Source: Saprospiraceae bacterium UBA6168
GTDB lineage: Bacteria > Bacteroidota > Bacteroidia > Chitinophagales > Saprospiraceae
Reading direction: 5' to 3'
DNA length: 64,000 nt
Assembly (NCBI GenBank): GCA_002435785.1
Contig: DIUC01000039.1
Coordinates: 82,625-146,624, forward strand
Under the pieces are notes generated by a model, which saw nothing but the letters and a program-made list of their open reading frames with translations, did no database searches and was not told the DNA's origin. The number at the start of each line of letters is the position of its first letter. Position 1 is the stretch's first letter. The translations under genes were made by a program, and so were the position numbers. Below are positions 55,814-64,000 of the stretch, piece after piece.

Positions 55814-56008
55814 ATGACACCAATAGGTATGGGTATCGCCGTAGTCGGCGCAGGCATCGGTATTGGAATGATCGGTTCTAAGGCCATGGAAGCCATTTCT
55901 CGCCAACCGGAAGCGGTTGGTGACATCCGTGCTAACATGATCTTGACTGCGGCCCTCGTTGAGGGTGCTGCACTCATCGCCATCATCCTTTCGCTGATTG
56001 CTAAGTAA
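55814..56008 (+). CDS. atpE: F-type ATP synthase subunit c
   Basis: A 64-residue rotor subunit with two helices and the polar loop ISRQPEAVGDI. The carboxylate is the Glu in ALVEGAALIAII. It is followed by Gly, and the helix-1 position that is Gln in Na+-type rings is Ile (GIGIGM). This pattern points to H+ as coupling ion. Confidence 0.96.
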   Translation: MTPIGMGIAVVGAGIGIGMIGSKAMEAISRQPEAVGDIRANMILTAALVEGAALIAIILSLIAK

Positions 56009-56109
56009 TTTCGACTAGCGACAAAAAACGGTCGGGCAAGCATTGACGGTTGGTCAATGCGCCCGGCCTTTGTCAATTCTATTTGTCAATTCATTTAAAA
56101 CCAACATAC

Positions 56110-56622
56110 ATGTTGTTCCTTATAGAATTCAACGTGATTCAGCCCGACGTAGGGCTTATCTTCTGGTCAGCCGTCATCTTCGTCATCTTTTGGCTCTTGA
56201 TGTCAAAAGTGGCGTTCAAGCCCATCATCGCTGCCTTGAAAAAGCGGGAATCAGACATTCAAGGTTCTTTGGATGAAGCCAAGCGGGTGCGTCAAGAAAT
56301 GCAAAACCTCAAGGCCGAAAACGAAGCCCTGCTCGTACAAGCCCGTGAGGAGCGTGCCCAAATCCTGAAAGAAGCTAAAGAAGCTGGCAACAGGATAGTG
56401 GAAGAAGCCAAAACCAAATCCAAGGAAGAAGCCCAGAAAATCGTGGCTTCCACCAAGGAGCAGATAGAGCACCAGAAAATGGCTGCCATCACCGACTTGA
56501 AAAACCAAGTAGGCGCCATCTCCCTCGAAATCGCCGAAAAAGTCCTTCGCAAAGAACTGAGCGGCAACTCCGCACAAGAGGCTTTCGTGAACGATTTGGT
56601 GAAAGAAATTAAGCTGAATTAG
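56110..56622 (+). CDS. atpF: F-type ATP synthase subunit b
   Basis: A 170-residue stalk subunit: one N-terminal membrane helix (about residues 12-32), then a long charged coiled coil (KRESDIQGSLDEAKRVRQEM and onwards). The start at 56110 gives the usual short N-terminus. An inverted word-array begins at its stop codon and leads to atpH. Confidence 0.93.
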   Translation: MLFLIEFNVIQPDVGLIFWSAVIFVIFWLLMSKVAFKPIIAALKKRESDIQGSLDEAKRVRQEMQNLKAENEALLVQAREERAQILKEAKEAGNRIVEEAKTKSKEEAQKIVASTKEQIEHQKMAAITDLKNQVGAISLEIAEKVLRKELSGNSAQEAFVNDLVKEIKLN

Positions 56623-56702
56623 GGGTGCGGGATGTGAGGGATGAGGGATGACAGCACGTGTCGCCCTCATCCCTCATCCCTCATTCCTCATCCCTTCAAA
56701 AG
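56623..56702. repeat. Inverted short-word array between atpF and atpH
   Basis: Left arm GGGATGTGAGGGATGAGGGA; right arm CCTCATCCCTCATCCCTCAT plus one more copy. It starts at the atpF stop and ends at the atpH ATG. Confidence 0.9.
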
Positions 56703-57269
56703 ATGAGTGTTCAAAGAATCGCATCGAGGTACGCCAAGTCGCTGATTGACCTTGCCAAGGAACAGGGCAAGCTTGATAGGATATTGGAGGACGTGGAGTC
56801 CTTCAAGGAGGTTTCCAAGAACCGGGACTTCCTGCTCATGCTGAAAAGCCCAGTAGTCAAGGCGGATACCAAGGAAAAAGTTTTCAACCAGCTTTTTGGC
56901 GGAAAATACGACGAGATGACCATGGCATTCCTGCGCATATTGCTCCGCAAGGGCCGGGAGGCACAATTGTCCGAAATTGCCAATGAGTACATTTTGCAGT
57001 ACAAGGTCATCAATCATATTTCTACCGTGAAACTGGTCACCGCAGCGCCACTGAGCGAAGATGCGGTGAAAGCCATCCACGCCAAAATATTAGCCAGCGG
57101 CGCTACCGGAAAAACCGTGGAACTTGTCACGCAGGTGGACCCCGAACTAATCGGCGGCTTCGTCATACAATTTGAGGATAGGCTCTACGACGCCAGCGTG
57201 GCCCACAAGCTCGGCATCATGAAAAAGAACTTCAAAGACAACCTTTATATATCGCAAATAATGGCATAA
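56703..57269 (+). CDS. atpH: F-type ATP synthase subunit delta
   Basis: A 188-residue subunit linking the stalk to the alpha3beta3 head. IASRYAKSLIDLAKEQGKLD at the start and VDPELIGGFVIQFEDRLYDASV near the end are typical. The start at 56703 follows the word-array directly. Confidence 0.94.
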   Translation: MSVQRIASRYAKSLIDLAKEQGKLDRILEDVESFKEVSKNRDFLLMLKSPVVKADTKEKVFNQLFGGKYDEMTMAFLRILLRKGREAQLSEIANEYILQYKVINHISTVKLVTAAPLSEDAVKAIHAKILASGATGKTVELVTQVDPELIGGFVIQFEDRLYDASVAHKLGIMKKNFKDNLYISQIMA

Positions 57270-57365
57270 CGAAGGGTTTGAGGACTTGAGGACTTGAGAA
57301 TTTGAGGGGTTAACCCGGGCAATTCTCCAGCACTCAAACACTCAAGCACTCAAACACATAATAAA
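57270..57365. repeat. Inverted short-word array between atpH and atpA
   Basis: Left arm GAGGACTTGAGGACTTGAGA; right arm CACTCAAACACTCAAGCACT and a further copy. It spans the gap from the atpH stop to the atpA ATG. Confidence 0.9.
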
Positions 57366-58952
57366 ATGATTGACGTAAAACCTGACGAAATATCAGCGAT
57401 ACTCAAGCAGCAACTCAGCGGCTTTAGCAGCGCCACTGAACTCGAAGAAGTCGGCACTGTACTTCAGGTCGGCGACGGTATCGCTCGTGTCTATGGCCTG
57501 AACAAGGCGCAGGCAGGCGAACTCGTTGAGTTCCAAACCGGCGTACAGGCGGTGGTGCTCAACCTCGAAGAAGACAACGTGGGTGTGGTACTCATGGGCG
57601 CTGGCGACGGCATCCGGGAAGGCTCCACCGTGCGCCGCACTGGTCGCATCGCTTCTATCGAAGTGGGCGAGGAGTTCGTTGGCCGAGTAGTGAACCCGCT
57701 CGGACAACCGATTGACGGCAAAGGCCCCATCGGTGGCAAGAAATACGAAATGCCACTGGAGCGCAAAGCCCCCGGCGTTATCTACCGCCAGCCAGTGAAC
57801 GAGCCGCTGCAAACTGGCATCAAGGCCATTGACTCGATGATTCCGATTGGCCGTGGCCAACGGGAGCTTATCATTGGCGACCGCCAGACTGGCAAGACGG
57901 CCATCGCCATTGACACCATCATCAACCAAAAAGAGTTTTACGACAGGGGCGAGCCTGTTTTCTGCATCTATGTTGCCTCCGGCCAAAAGTCCTCGACGGT
58001 GGCCAACGTGGCCAAGACGCTTGAAGACGCTGGCGCAATGGACTACACGGTCATCGTGTCCGCATCGGCTTCCGACCCCGCACCGCTCATTTTCTATGCA
58101 CCATACGCAGGTGCTTGTATTGGCGAGTACTTCCGTGACACGGGCCGTCCAGCGCTCATCATCTACGACGACCTTTCCAAGCAGGCTGTGGCCTACCGGG
58201 AAGTATCGCTGCTGCTTCGCCGCCCACCGGGACGTGAAGCCTATCCCGGCGACATCTTCTACCTGCACAGCCGCTTGCTGGAGCGTGCAGCGAAAATCAT
58301 CAACAACGACGCCATTGCGCAAGGCATGAACGACCTGCCGCCAAGCCTCAAAGCTGCGGGCATCGTGAAGGGCGGTGGTTCCTTGACGGCATTGCCCATT
58401 ATCGAAACGCAAGCTGGCGACGTATCGGCGTACATCCCGACCAACGTAATCTCCATTACCGATGGCCAGATATTCCTCGAAACCAACCTGTTCAACTCAG
58501 GTATCCGGCCTGCCATCAACGTAGGTATCTCCGTGAGCCGGGTAGGTGGTTCGGCGCAAATCAAGTCCATGAAGAAGGTATCTGGTACGCTCAAGATAGA
58601 CCAGGCGCAGTACCGGGAGTTGGAGGCATTCTCCAAATTCGGTTCGGACCTCGACGCTTCGACAGTAGCGGTACTCGAAAAAGGCAAGCGCAACGTGGAA
58701 ATCCTGAAGCAGCCGCAATACTCCCCCGTATCGGTGGAGAAGCAGGTGGCCATGATTTACCTCGGCACCAAAGGCTTGGTTCGGGAAGTCCCCGTGGATA
58801 AAATGAAGGAATTTGAAGAAATCATCCTGCTCAAACTGGAGCAGCTTCATCCAGCCGTGCTCGAAGACTTCCGCAAAGGTGGCCTCGGCAACGACTCGCT
58901 GGCCACCTTGGAAAAACTTGCAGCAGAACTGGTGCAGCAGTACAAGAAGTAA
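57366..58952 (+). CDS. atpA: F-type ATP synthase subunit alpha
   Basis: A 528-residue non-catalytic head subunit with Walker A GDRQTGKTA near residue 170, RPALIIYDDLSKQAVAYRE, the SRVGGSAQIKSMKKVSG segment with the arginine finger, and a normal C-terminal helical domain. Full length. Confidence 0.97.
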   Translation: MIDVKPDEISAILKQQLSGFSSATELEEVGTVLQVGDGIARVYGLNKAQAGELVEFQTGVQAVVLNLEEDNVGVVLMGAGDGIREGSTVRRTGRIASIEVGEEFVGRVVNPLGQPIDGKGPIGGKKYEMPLERKAPGVIYRQPVNEPLQTGIKAIDSMIPIGRGQRELIIGDRQTGKTAIAIDTIINQKEFYDRGEPVFCIYVASGQKSSTVANVAKTLEDAGAMDYTVIVSASASDPAPLIFYAPYAGACIGEYFRDTGRPALIIYDDLSKQAVAYREVSLLLRRPPGREAYPGDIFYLHSRLLERAAKIINNDAIAQGMNDLPPSLKAAGIVKGGGSLTALPIIETQAGDVSAYIPTNVISITDGQIFLETNLFNSGIRPAINVGISVSRVGGSAQIKSMKKVSGTLKIDQAQYRELEAFSKFGSDLDASTVAVLEKGKRNVEILKQPQYSPVSVEKQVAMIYLGTKGLVREVPVDKMKEFEEIILLKLEQLHPAVLEDFRKGGLGNDSLATLEKLAAELVQQYKK

Positions 58953-59030
58953 TTGGGTATTAGGAATTGGGTATTAGGAATTGAGGCCACTCAATAACTA
59001 ATACCTAATTCCCAATAGCAAATACCAAAT
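58953..59030. repeat. Inverted short-word array between atpA and atpG
   Basis: Left arm GGGTATTAGGAATTGGGTAT; right arm CTAATACCTAATTCCCAATA. It fills the gap between the two genes. Confidence 0.9.
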
Positions 59031-59915
59031 ATGGCAAACCTAAAAGCAGTCCGGGAGCGCATTACCTCCGTAGGCAATACGCAACAGATAACGAAGGCCA
59101 TGAAAATGGTGTCGGCGGCCAAGTTGCGCAGGGCGCAGACGGCGGTGCAGCAGATACGCCCGTTTGCTGACAAGCAAAACGAGATGCTCCGCAACATTTT
59201 GTCCAACCTTGGAGACCAGGCCAACACGACGTTTGGCACGGAGCGTCCGCCAAAAAAAGTCTGCGTGGTGGTCGTAACCTCCAACAGGGGCCTTTGCGGT
59301 GCGTTCAACACCAACGTCATCAAATCGGCCATTCTCGCCATTGAGGAAAAATATGCCGACGCGCTGAGGGAGGGGAATCTCACCATTTTGCCAATCGGCA
59401 AAAAAGGCCACGATGCTTTGCGCAAGCGCTATCCGAACGCCACCATCATCAGGGACTATATCGAGATTTTCAGCGACCTCAGCTTCGACAATGTGGCACA
59501 GGTTTCACAGCGGTTGATGGATGGGTTTGAGAATGGCAGCTTCGATGCCGTTTCCGTATCCTTCGGGCGCTTCAAAAATGCGGCGACTCAGTTCCCGGAA
59601 ACGGAGCAATGGCTTCCGGTACCCAAAATCGAGGCTTCTGGCAAAGCCAAAGCGGACTACGTTTTCGAGCCTGGTATGGAGGAATTGTTGAAATCACTCG
59701 TGCCGAGCATCTTGCAGACCACCTTCCAGAAATACCTGCTCGACACCCATGCTTCTGAGCATGGCGCCCGTATGACGGCGATGGACAAGGCGACGGAGAA
59801 CGCCAACGAGATGTTGAAAGACCTGAAATTGATGTACAACAAAGCTCGCCAAGAGGCCATCACTGGCGAAATCCTCGAAATAGTTGGGGGTGCGGCGGCG
59901 CTGGAAAGTGCTTAA
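59031..59915 (+). CDS. atpG: F-type ATP synthase subunit gamma
   Basis: A 294-residue central shaft subunit. VRERITSVGNTQQITKAMKM at the start and HASEHGARMTAMDKATENAN plus NKARQEAITGEILEIVGGA at the end are the conserved coiled-coil parts. Last gene of the operon; the beta and epsilon genes (atpD, atpC) are not here, as is usual in Bacteroidota, where they are encoded elsewhere. Two terminators follow. Confidence 0.96.
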   Translation: MANLKAVRERITSVGNTQQITKAMKMVSAAKLRRAQTAVQQIRPFADKQNEMLRNILSNLGDQANTTFGTERPPKKVCVVVVTSNRGLCGAFNTNVIKSAILAIEEKYADALREGNLTILPIGKKGHDALRKRYPNATIIRDYIEIFSDLSFDNVAQVSQRLMDGFENGSFDAVSVSFGRFKNAATQFPETEQWLPVPKIEASGKAKADYVFEPGMEELLKSLVPSILQTTFQKYLLDTHASEHGARMTAMDKATENANEMLKDLKLMYNKARQEAITGEILEIVGGAAALESA

Positions 59916-59931
59916 TGCTGTTTTTTTTACG

Positions 59932-59969
59932 AAAAAAGGCTTGTCTGCACATGTAGGCAAGCCTTTTTT
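59932..59969 (+). terminator. Terminator of the F-type operon
   Basis: Arms AAAAAAGGCTTG and CAAGCCTTTTTT (59932-59943, 59958-59969). Confidence 0.92.
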
Positions 59970-60002
59970 GTTGGCGGGCCAAAAGCGGCCAGTTGGAGGA
60001 CA

Positions 60003-60040
60003 AAAAAAGGGAGCGGCAATTGAATGCCGCCCCCTTTTTT
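60003..60040. terminator. Second, bidirectional terminator
   Basis: AAAAAAGGGAGCGGCA pairs with TGCCGCCCCCTTTTTT (one mismatch). Between the convergent atpG and hsp20 genes. Confidence 0.85.
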
Positions 60041-60062
60041 GTAAGGAACTAAAGCTAAAACA

Positions 60063-60521
60063 TTAGCCGATTTCGATGACCCGTGCGGGCTGCGGCTTGG
60101 CTTCTTGCTTCTTTTCCAAGACGACGTTCAGCACCCCGCTGTCGTAGGTGGCCTTGATGCTGTTGGCGTCAATCGTATCGGGCAGGTGGAAGCTGCGGCT
60201 AAACTCAACGAAGCTGAACTCCCTGCGGGTGTATCTTTCGCCTTCATTTTTTTCAGTGGTAGCCGACTTCTTGGCGGAGATGGTGAGCAGTTCCTTGTCC
60301 AACTTCACCTCAAAATCTTCCTTGGCAAGGCCGGGTGCGGCCACCTCCAATCGGTAGGCATCCTTCGATTCGACGACGTTCACCGCCGGGCTTTTTTGCA
60401 AGGCGCCATTTCGGAACGAAACCGGGAAATCATGGTTGAAAAACTCGTTGAACATGCTCTCCATGTTTGGAGCAGTAGTGGCTTTTCTGCCGTTGGTTGG
60501 AACAAAACTAATCAAGTTCAT
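60063..60521 (-). CDS. Small heat-shock protein Hsp20
   Basis: A 152-residue chaperone of the alpha-crystallin family that holds unfolding proteins. The alpha-crystallin domain runs from about residue 45 (VNVVESKDAYRLEVAAPGLA) to 140 (SGVLNVVLEKK), and the C-terminal RVIEIG is the IxI-type anchor. Two palindromic sites lie 155-200 bp upstream. Confidence 0.94.
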   Translation of the reverse strand: MNLISFVPTNGRKATTAPNMESMFNEFFNHDFPVSFRNGALQKSPAVNVVESKDAYRLEVAAPGLAKEDFEVKLDKELLTISAKKSATTEKNEGERYTRREFSFVEFSRSFHLPDTIDANSIKATYDSGVLNVVLEKKQEAKPQPARVIEIG

Positions 60522-60674
60522 AATCGTGGAATTTTAGTTTTTAAAATGTTGATATCAAGGCTTTGGGGAAATGGCGTTGGTCAATTCCCCAAGACTCGTT
60601 GACAATTCCACGATGGTCAAACTGCGTTCCATTCGATTTTTTTCCGTTAAAATGGCATAAAATCTTAAAAAAAA

Positions 60675-60721
60675 CCTGACGTTATGTCAATTTTTATCAA
60701 AAACGCCTGACGTAGTGTCAA
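60675..60721. promoter_or_regulatory. Two TGAC-N5-GTCA palindromes upstream of hsp20
   Basis: CCTGACGTTATGTCAA (60675-60690) and CCTGACGTAGTGTCAA (60706-60721), starts 31 bp apart (three helical turns). They look like a tandem operator. They could act on hsp20 (start at 60521) or, less likely, as part of the end of the upstream lipoprotein gene. Confidence 0.55.
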
Positions 60722-60724
60722 AAA

Positions 60725-61783
60725 CTATTTTGTCGCCACCTTTGTCGTCACGTAGATATCCTTGTCAATGCTGAAATAGTAGCGATCCTTGAAGAAGGCC
60801 AGGCCATAGAAAAAGGAGGCATTTGGGTCGGTGCCGGTTGGATAAACGATGTTTTTGGCCTTTTTGAAATCCTTGGGCATGAGGCTGAAAAACTTGCCGG
60901 GCAGTTCCTGCGTGAAGATGCTGGTATCGGCCACCGTGACGTGGCGCAGTGCCGAGCCGATGTTGACCCTATCCCAAGTGAGGCCATTGTCAATGCTCTT
61001 GTCGAGGTCGAAGTCCACGGAGCCAGTCATGTAGAGGTCGCCGAGCCACGAGAAACAATCCTCCTTCCACTGCGTGAATTTTTGCGAAGCGACCCCGGCT
61101 GGCGTGATGCGCCATGCGCCCTGTTGCGTGGTGACGTAGAAATTGCCATTGTGGAAGCGGATGCGCTTGATGACGCCATTGGCGTTGGCATCCAAACTGG
61201 TGAGGTCTATCCGCTTTATCATTTTCACCGAGACAAAGCTGTTGTGCTGCATATTTTGCTGGATGTCGAACAAGAACAGCGAATAATAGCGTGCGGGCAG
61301 CACCTTGGCAGCCATGAGGAAGAGCGTCCCATCATTGCTGAAAGCACCGATGGGGTAATTGGCGAGCGGCTCGATGTCGAGGGAGTTACCGGGAGGGGCG
61401 GACATGGTGTCAACCAGTACCTTGAAGATTTCGGAGCCGATGCGGGCCAAGTGGAACTCCACGACTTGCCTATTCTGGTCATTGGTCGCCAAACGGACAA
61501 AAGTATTGTCGGACAGCGCCGGTATGCTGTTGGCGACGGGAAACACCCTTTTTTCGATGAGTTCCAGGTTGCTGTTGAGGCGGGCGAAGGAATTTTCAGA
61601 AATGGTGTACAGTTCAAAAGGCGTCGCATGTAGTCCACGGATATACGCATCTGACTTGTAATCAACGAGTTCCCATTGCGAACCGCCACTTGGCTGGTCG
61701 TCGTCAATCACGAGCGGGCGTTGGCAAGAGGAAAGAAAAAGTGCAATGGCGAGCAGCGCCGCTGGGGCAAGTTTCGATAGCAT
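60725..61783 (-). CDS. Lipoprotein with beta-propeller-like body, unknown function
   Basis: A 352-residue lipoprotein (lipobox LFLSSC near residue 19). The body has repeated short beta segments such as NGNFYVTTQQGAWRITPAG, WLGDLYMTGSVDFDLDKSID and SFFYGLAFFKDRYYFSIDKD, suggesting a beta-propeller of the photosystem-II-assembly/sialidase type. I do not recognise a named family. The start at 61783 is chosen for the lipobox signal. A perfect -7 box lies upstream on the same strand at 61835-61842. Confidence 0.75.
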   Translation of the reverse strand: MLSKLAPAALLAIALFLSSCQRPLVIDDDQPSGGSQWELVDYKSDAYIRGLHATPFELYTISENSFARLNSNLELIEKRVFPVANSIPALSDNTFVRLATNDQNRQVVEFHLARIGSEIFKVLVDTMSAPPGNSLDIEPLANYPIGAFSNDGTLFLMAAKVLPARYYSLFLFDIQQNMQHNSFVSVKMIKRIDLTSLDANANGVIKRIRFHNGNFYVTTQQGAWRITPAGVASQKFTQWKEDCFSWLGDLYMTGSVDFDLDKSIDNGLTWDRVNIGSALRHVTVADTSIFTQELPGKFFSLMPKDFKKAKNIVYPTGTDPNASFFYGLAFFKDRYYFSIDKDIYVTTKVATK

Positions 61784-62321
61784 GGCGTTTGTTTTAGGTG
61801 TGTTTGTGGAAAATGCAACAAGCAGGAGGGAGTACAAAGGTAGCTTTTTGTGGAAAATTAATGAGCTTTGCAGCAATCAATTTCAGTTTTACGTTCACCC
61901 CACTTGGAGATTTTAGAATTTTATGCAAGTCTTTAATTGTTACTTTTGACGGAAAACGTATTTCAGCATTTTGCCCCAATTAAAACTTGCATGGTTTTCG
62001 CTATTAAAACATTCTTCCATGAACACATCGAATCTGCGGGCAAAAAAGCAGTTAGTGCATTGGTTCCGACCATTGATTCCTAAGATAAGTTGGTATTTTT
62101 GCCAAAAAAATGAAAAACCCTGAACCAGTTTCAGGATTCGATATTCTATTTTTCCCAAACAAGGCCCTGCCAAACTGCTCTGTGTGCATCCCTAAAACAA
62201 ACAAGTGCGATATTAATAATAAACCATTGATAGTCAATGTCTTAACCTAATCGGCAGTGCTGTCCATTGGTCTGGTATTCAAATAGTTTCATCACTCAAT
62301 CAATTAATTCAAATTCACACC
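61784..62321. other. Divergent intergenic region, 538 bp
   Basis: It holds the -7 motif TACCTTTG of the lipoprotein gene (minus strand, 61835-61842) and a small palindrome CATTGATAGTCAATG (62225-62239). Short open frames here have no coding character. No RNA gene recognised. Confidence 0.5.
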
Positions 62322-64000
62322 ATGATTCGGTTTCTTACTACGCTGATTGTGTTGTTTTCTGTGGCAACCGCTTTTGCGCAAAAACCTGTGTTTCAAGGAC
62401 AACCCGTGAAAAATGGCCAACACCAAGCGGTGGCTGACCAGTTTTTCAAATGGGAGGTCTATCAGGTTGACGCAAAGGCTTTGAATGCATTCACCAAAGC
62501 TGCTGGCCACGAGTCAGCATTTATTTTTGAGATGGGCAACCACTATTGGGACATCCAGCTCCAAAAGCGGGACTTGCGCAGCTCTAATTACGTCCTCAGC
62601 ATCCTGACGGATGATGGCGTAAAAACCTCCAAAGCCTTTGACGGCACCATGACCTACCGTGGGCAACTGCCCGACAACGCCGGTTGGTCGGTAGCCCTCA
62701 CGCTGAACGAGGAGTTCATCTACGGCTACTTCGAGGAAAATGGCGAAACCTACTTCATCGAGCCACTTTGGTACTTTGTGCCTGGGCAGCCAAAGGACCT
62801 ATTCGTCGTGTATGCCGTCTCCGATGTCAAGCCCAACCCCAACCTAAAATGTGGCGCCGACGAGATGAAGCACAAAATGGAAGAATTGTACCCGGAAGAC
62901 CTCAAGGGGAATTCGGACCATGACCACGCCGAAAAGATGATGGCCTGCAAGGAAATTGAACTGGCCATCGCTGCTGACCTTTCCATGCACAACTTCCACG
63001 GCTCTACCGCTGCTGTCAACGCCTTCACTTTTGGGGTGATGAACAACGTACAAACCAACTGGGATAACGAGTTCAACGACGAACTACAGTTCAACATCGT
63101 TGAGCAATTTGTGGTGTCGCCTCCTTCCTCCGACCCCTGGACCAACTCAAACGATGCGGGGGCGCTACTCAGCAGCTTCACCGGCTGGGGGCCAGGCGGG
63201 TTCTCAGCCACCCACGACCTTGGCCAGCTTTGGACCAAGCGCAGCTTGAATGGCGGCACAGTAGGCATAGCTTGGCTAAATGCCGTATGTACCAACAATC
63301 GCTACCATGTCGTTTCGCAGTTTACCAACAACGCTACTTTGCTCCGGGTAATGACCTCCCACGAAATTGGTCACAACTTCAGCGCACAGCACGATGCTCC
63401 GAACTCTGGCTTCATCATGCAACCCAGTGTCGGAAACAGCAACGTTTGGTCAACAGCTTCTCAGAATTCCATCAATGGCTACTACCCAGGCCGCCCATGT
63501 CTCGGTACTTGCGCCAGCTCGCAGCCCCCAGTCGCCGACTTTACCGCCACTCCCACAACAGGCTGCAACCCTATGACCGTTGATTTCACCGACCTCTCAA
63601 CCAATGGGCCAGTCAGTTGGATTTGGACATTCCCCGGTGGCTCGCCAAGCGTCTCCACCCAACAAAACCCCACGGTGGTCTATCCCAATTCGGGCACTTT
63701 CAACGTGACCCTACAAGTGAGCAACCTCGTTGGGTCCAACACCGTTACGAAGTCAAACTACATCACTGTTTCGGCTTCGCCAACGGCTGGCTTTTCTTGG
63801 GTGCAAACAGGTCTTACCCTCGTGTTCACCAATACCTCCACCAATGCGACCAGCTACCAATGGAACTTTGGCGACGGCAATACCAGCACTGCCACTAACC
63901 CGGTGCATACCTATGCCCAAGATGGTTTTTATGACGTGACCTTGAATGCGACCAACCTTTGCGGAACGCAAACATTTCTCACGACCATCCCCGTCTTTGT
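62322..64000 (+). CDS. Secreted reprolysin-type metalloprotease with PKD domains (partial)
   Basis: Open to the window end; 559 residues are visible. Signal peptide MIRFLTTLIVLFSVATAFAQ, a propeptide-like region to about residue 200, then a zinc metalloprotease domain starting near CKEIELAIAADLSMHNFHG. The active site HEIGHNFSAQHD lies near residue 348, the HExxHxxxxxHD form of reprolysin/ADAM (M12B) proteases, followed by a Met-turn candidate (GFIMQP). After CLGTCASSQPP come two PKD domains (VADFTATPTTGCNPMTVDFT and YQWNFGDGNTSTATNPVHTY). PKD repeats after a protease are typical of Bacteroidota cell-surface proteins exported by the T9SS; the C-terminal sorting domain would lie beyond the window. 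Confidence 0.88.
   Translation, partial: MIRFLTTLIVLFSVATAFAQKPVFQGQPVKNGQHQAVADQFFKWEVYQVDAKALNAFTKAAGHESAFIFEMGNHYWDIQLQKRDLRSSNYVLSILTDDGVKTSKAFDGTMTYRGQLPDNAGWSVALTLNEEFIYGYFEENGETYFIEPLWYFVPGQPKDLFVVYAVSDVKPNPNLKCGADEMKHKMEELYPEDLKGNSDHDHAEKMMACKEIELAIAADLSMHNFHGSTAAVNAFTFGVMNNVQTNWDNEFNDELQFNIVEQFVVSPPSSDPWTNSNDAGALLSSFTGWGPGGFSATHDLGQLWTKRSLNGGTVGIAWLNAVCTNNRYHVVSQFTNNATLLRVMTSHEIGHNFSAQHDAPNSGFIMQPSVGNSNVWSTASQNSINGYYPGRPCLGTCASSQPPVADFTATPTTGCNPMTVDFTDLSTNGPVSWIWTFPGGSPSVSTQQNPTVVYPNSGTFNVTLQVSNLVGSNTVTKSNYITVSASPTAGFSWVQTGLTLVFTNTSTNATSYQWNFGDGNTSTATNPVHTYAQDGFYDVTLNATNLCGTQTFLTTIPVF

Noticed and set aside
57393..58412. Open frame of 339 codons on the minus strand
   Set aside because: Shadow of atpA.

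Overview
The window comes from a member of the Bacteroidota, probably Saprospiraceae-like (the class-level placement is inference). The evidence is a type IX secretion/gliding cluster (PorP/SprF-like, GldK, GldL, GldM, GldN, plus PorD), a fused CcoNO oxidase subunit, the short Bacteroidota RNA polymerase omega protein, DUF2764 in a V-type ATPase operon, and promoters of the Bacteroidota form TTTG...TAnnTTTG. Base composition is moderately GC-rich, and coding is dense on both strands.

Layout. 1-2.1 kb: VIT/CCC1-type metal transporter, tandem universal stress protein and a small conserved protein. 2.4-11.8 kb: a complete cbb3 oxidase locus (ccoS, ccoNO, ccoQ, ccoP, ccoG, ccoH, ccoI and a SafE-like membrane protein). 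11.9-17.7 kb (minus strand): EttA, a sugar-kinase-like phosphotransferase, and a porin flanked by two YceI proteins. 18.1-22.6 kb: a large exported protein of unknown function and a DUF255 thioredoxin-fold protein. 22.7-28.6 kb: porP/sprF-like, gldK, gldL, gldM, gldN. 28.7-30.7 kb (minus): PaaY-like protein, dodecin, MsrB, MsrA. 31-33.4 kb: BlaI-type repressor and M56 sensor protease behind three perfect palindromic operators. 33.5-35.9 kb (minus): a second gldM-gldN pair. 36.2-38.2 kb: TatC, a small membrane protein and an OmpH/Skp chaperone. 38.6-38.87 kb: a 161-nt tRNA-like RNA with its own promoter and terminator. 39-42.4 kb: bamD, rpoZ, coaBC, porD. 42.6-51.2 kb (minus): DUF58 protein and the V-type ATPase operon (E, DUF2764, A, B, D, I, K). 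51.4-54.1 kb: EamA transporter, peroxiredoxin, ClpS, Aat. 54.4-59.9 kb: F-type ATP synthase genes B, E, F, H, A, G. 60-64 kb: Hsp20, a lipoprotein, and the start of a secreted metalloprotease with PKD domains, cut by the window end.

How it fits together. The left part is respiratory: a high-affinity oxidase with its copper and assembly factors. The middle is protein export: the T9SS motor and ring, a second motor/ring pair, TatC, BamD, Skp and PorD. The right part holds two rotary ATPases whose rotor subunits carry different ion-site signatures, H+-like for the F-type and Na+-like for the V-type. The truncated protease is a plausible T9SS cargo.

The most unusual feature is spread over the whole window. 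Many intergenic gaps inside operons are filled, from stop codon to next start codon, by short-word tandem arrays arranged as inverted repeats. The word differs from gap to gap but the design is the same. Similar word arrays and palindromes sit in frame inside ccoG and ccoI. The other standout is the tRNA-like RNA at 38670-38830, which has a full cloverleaf and encoded CCA but an 88-nt variable region.
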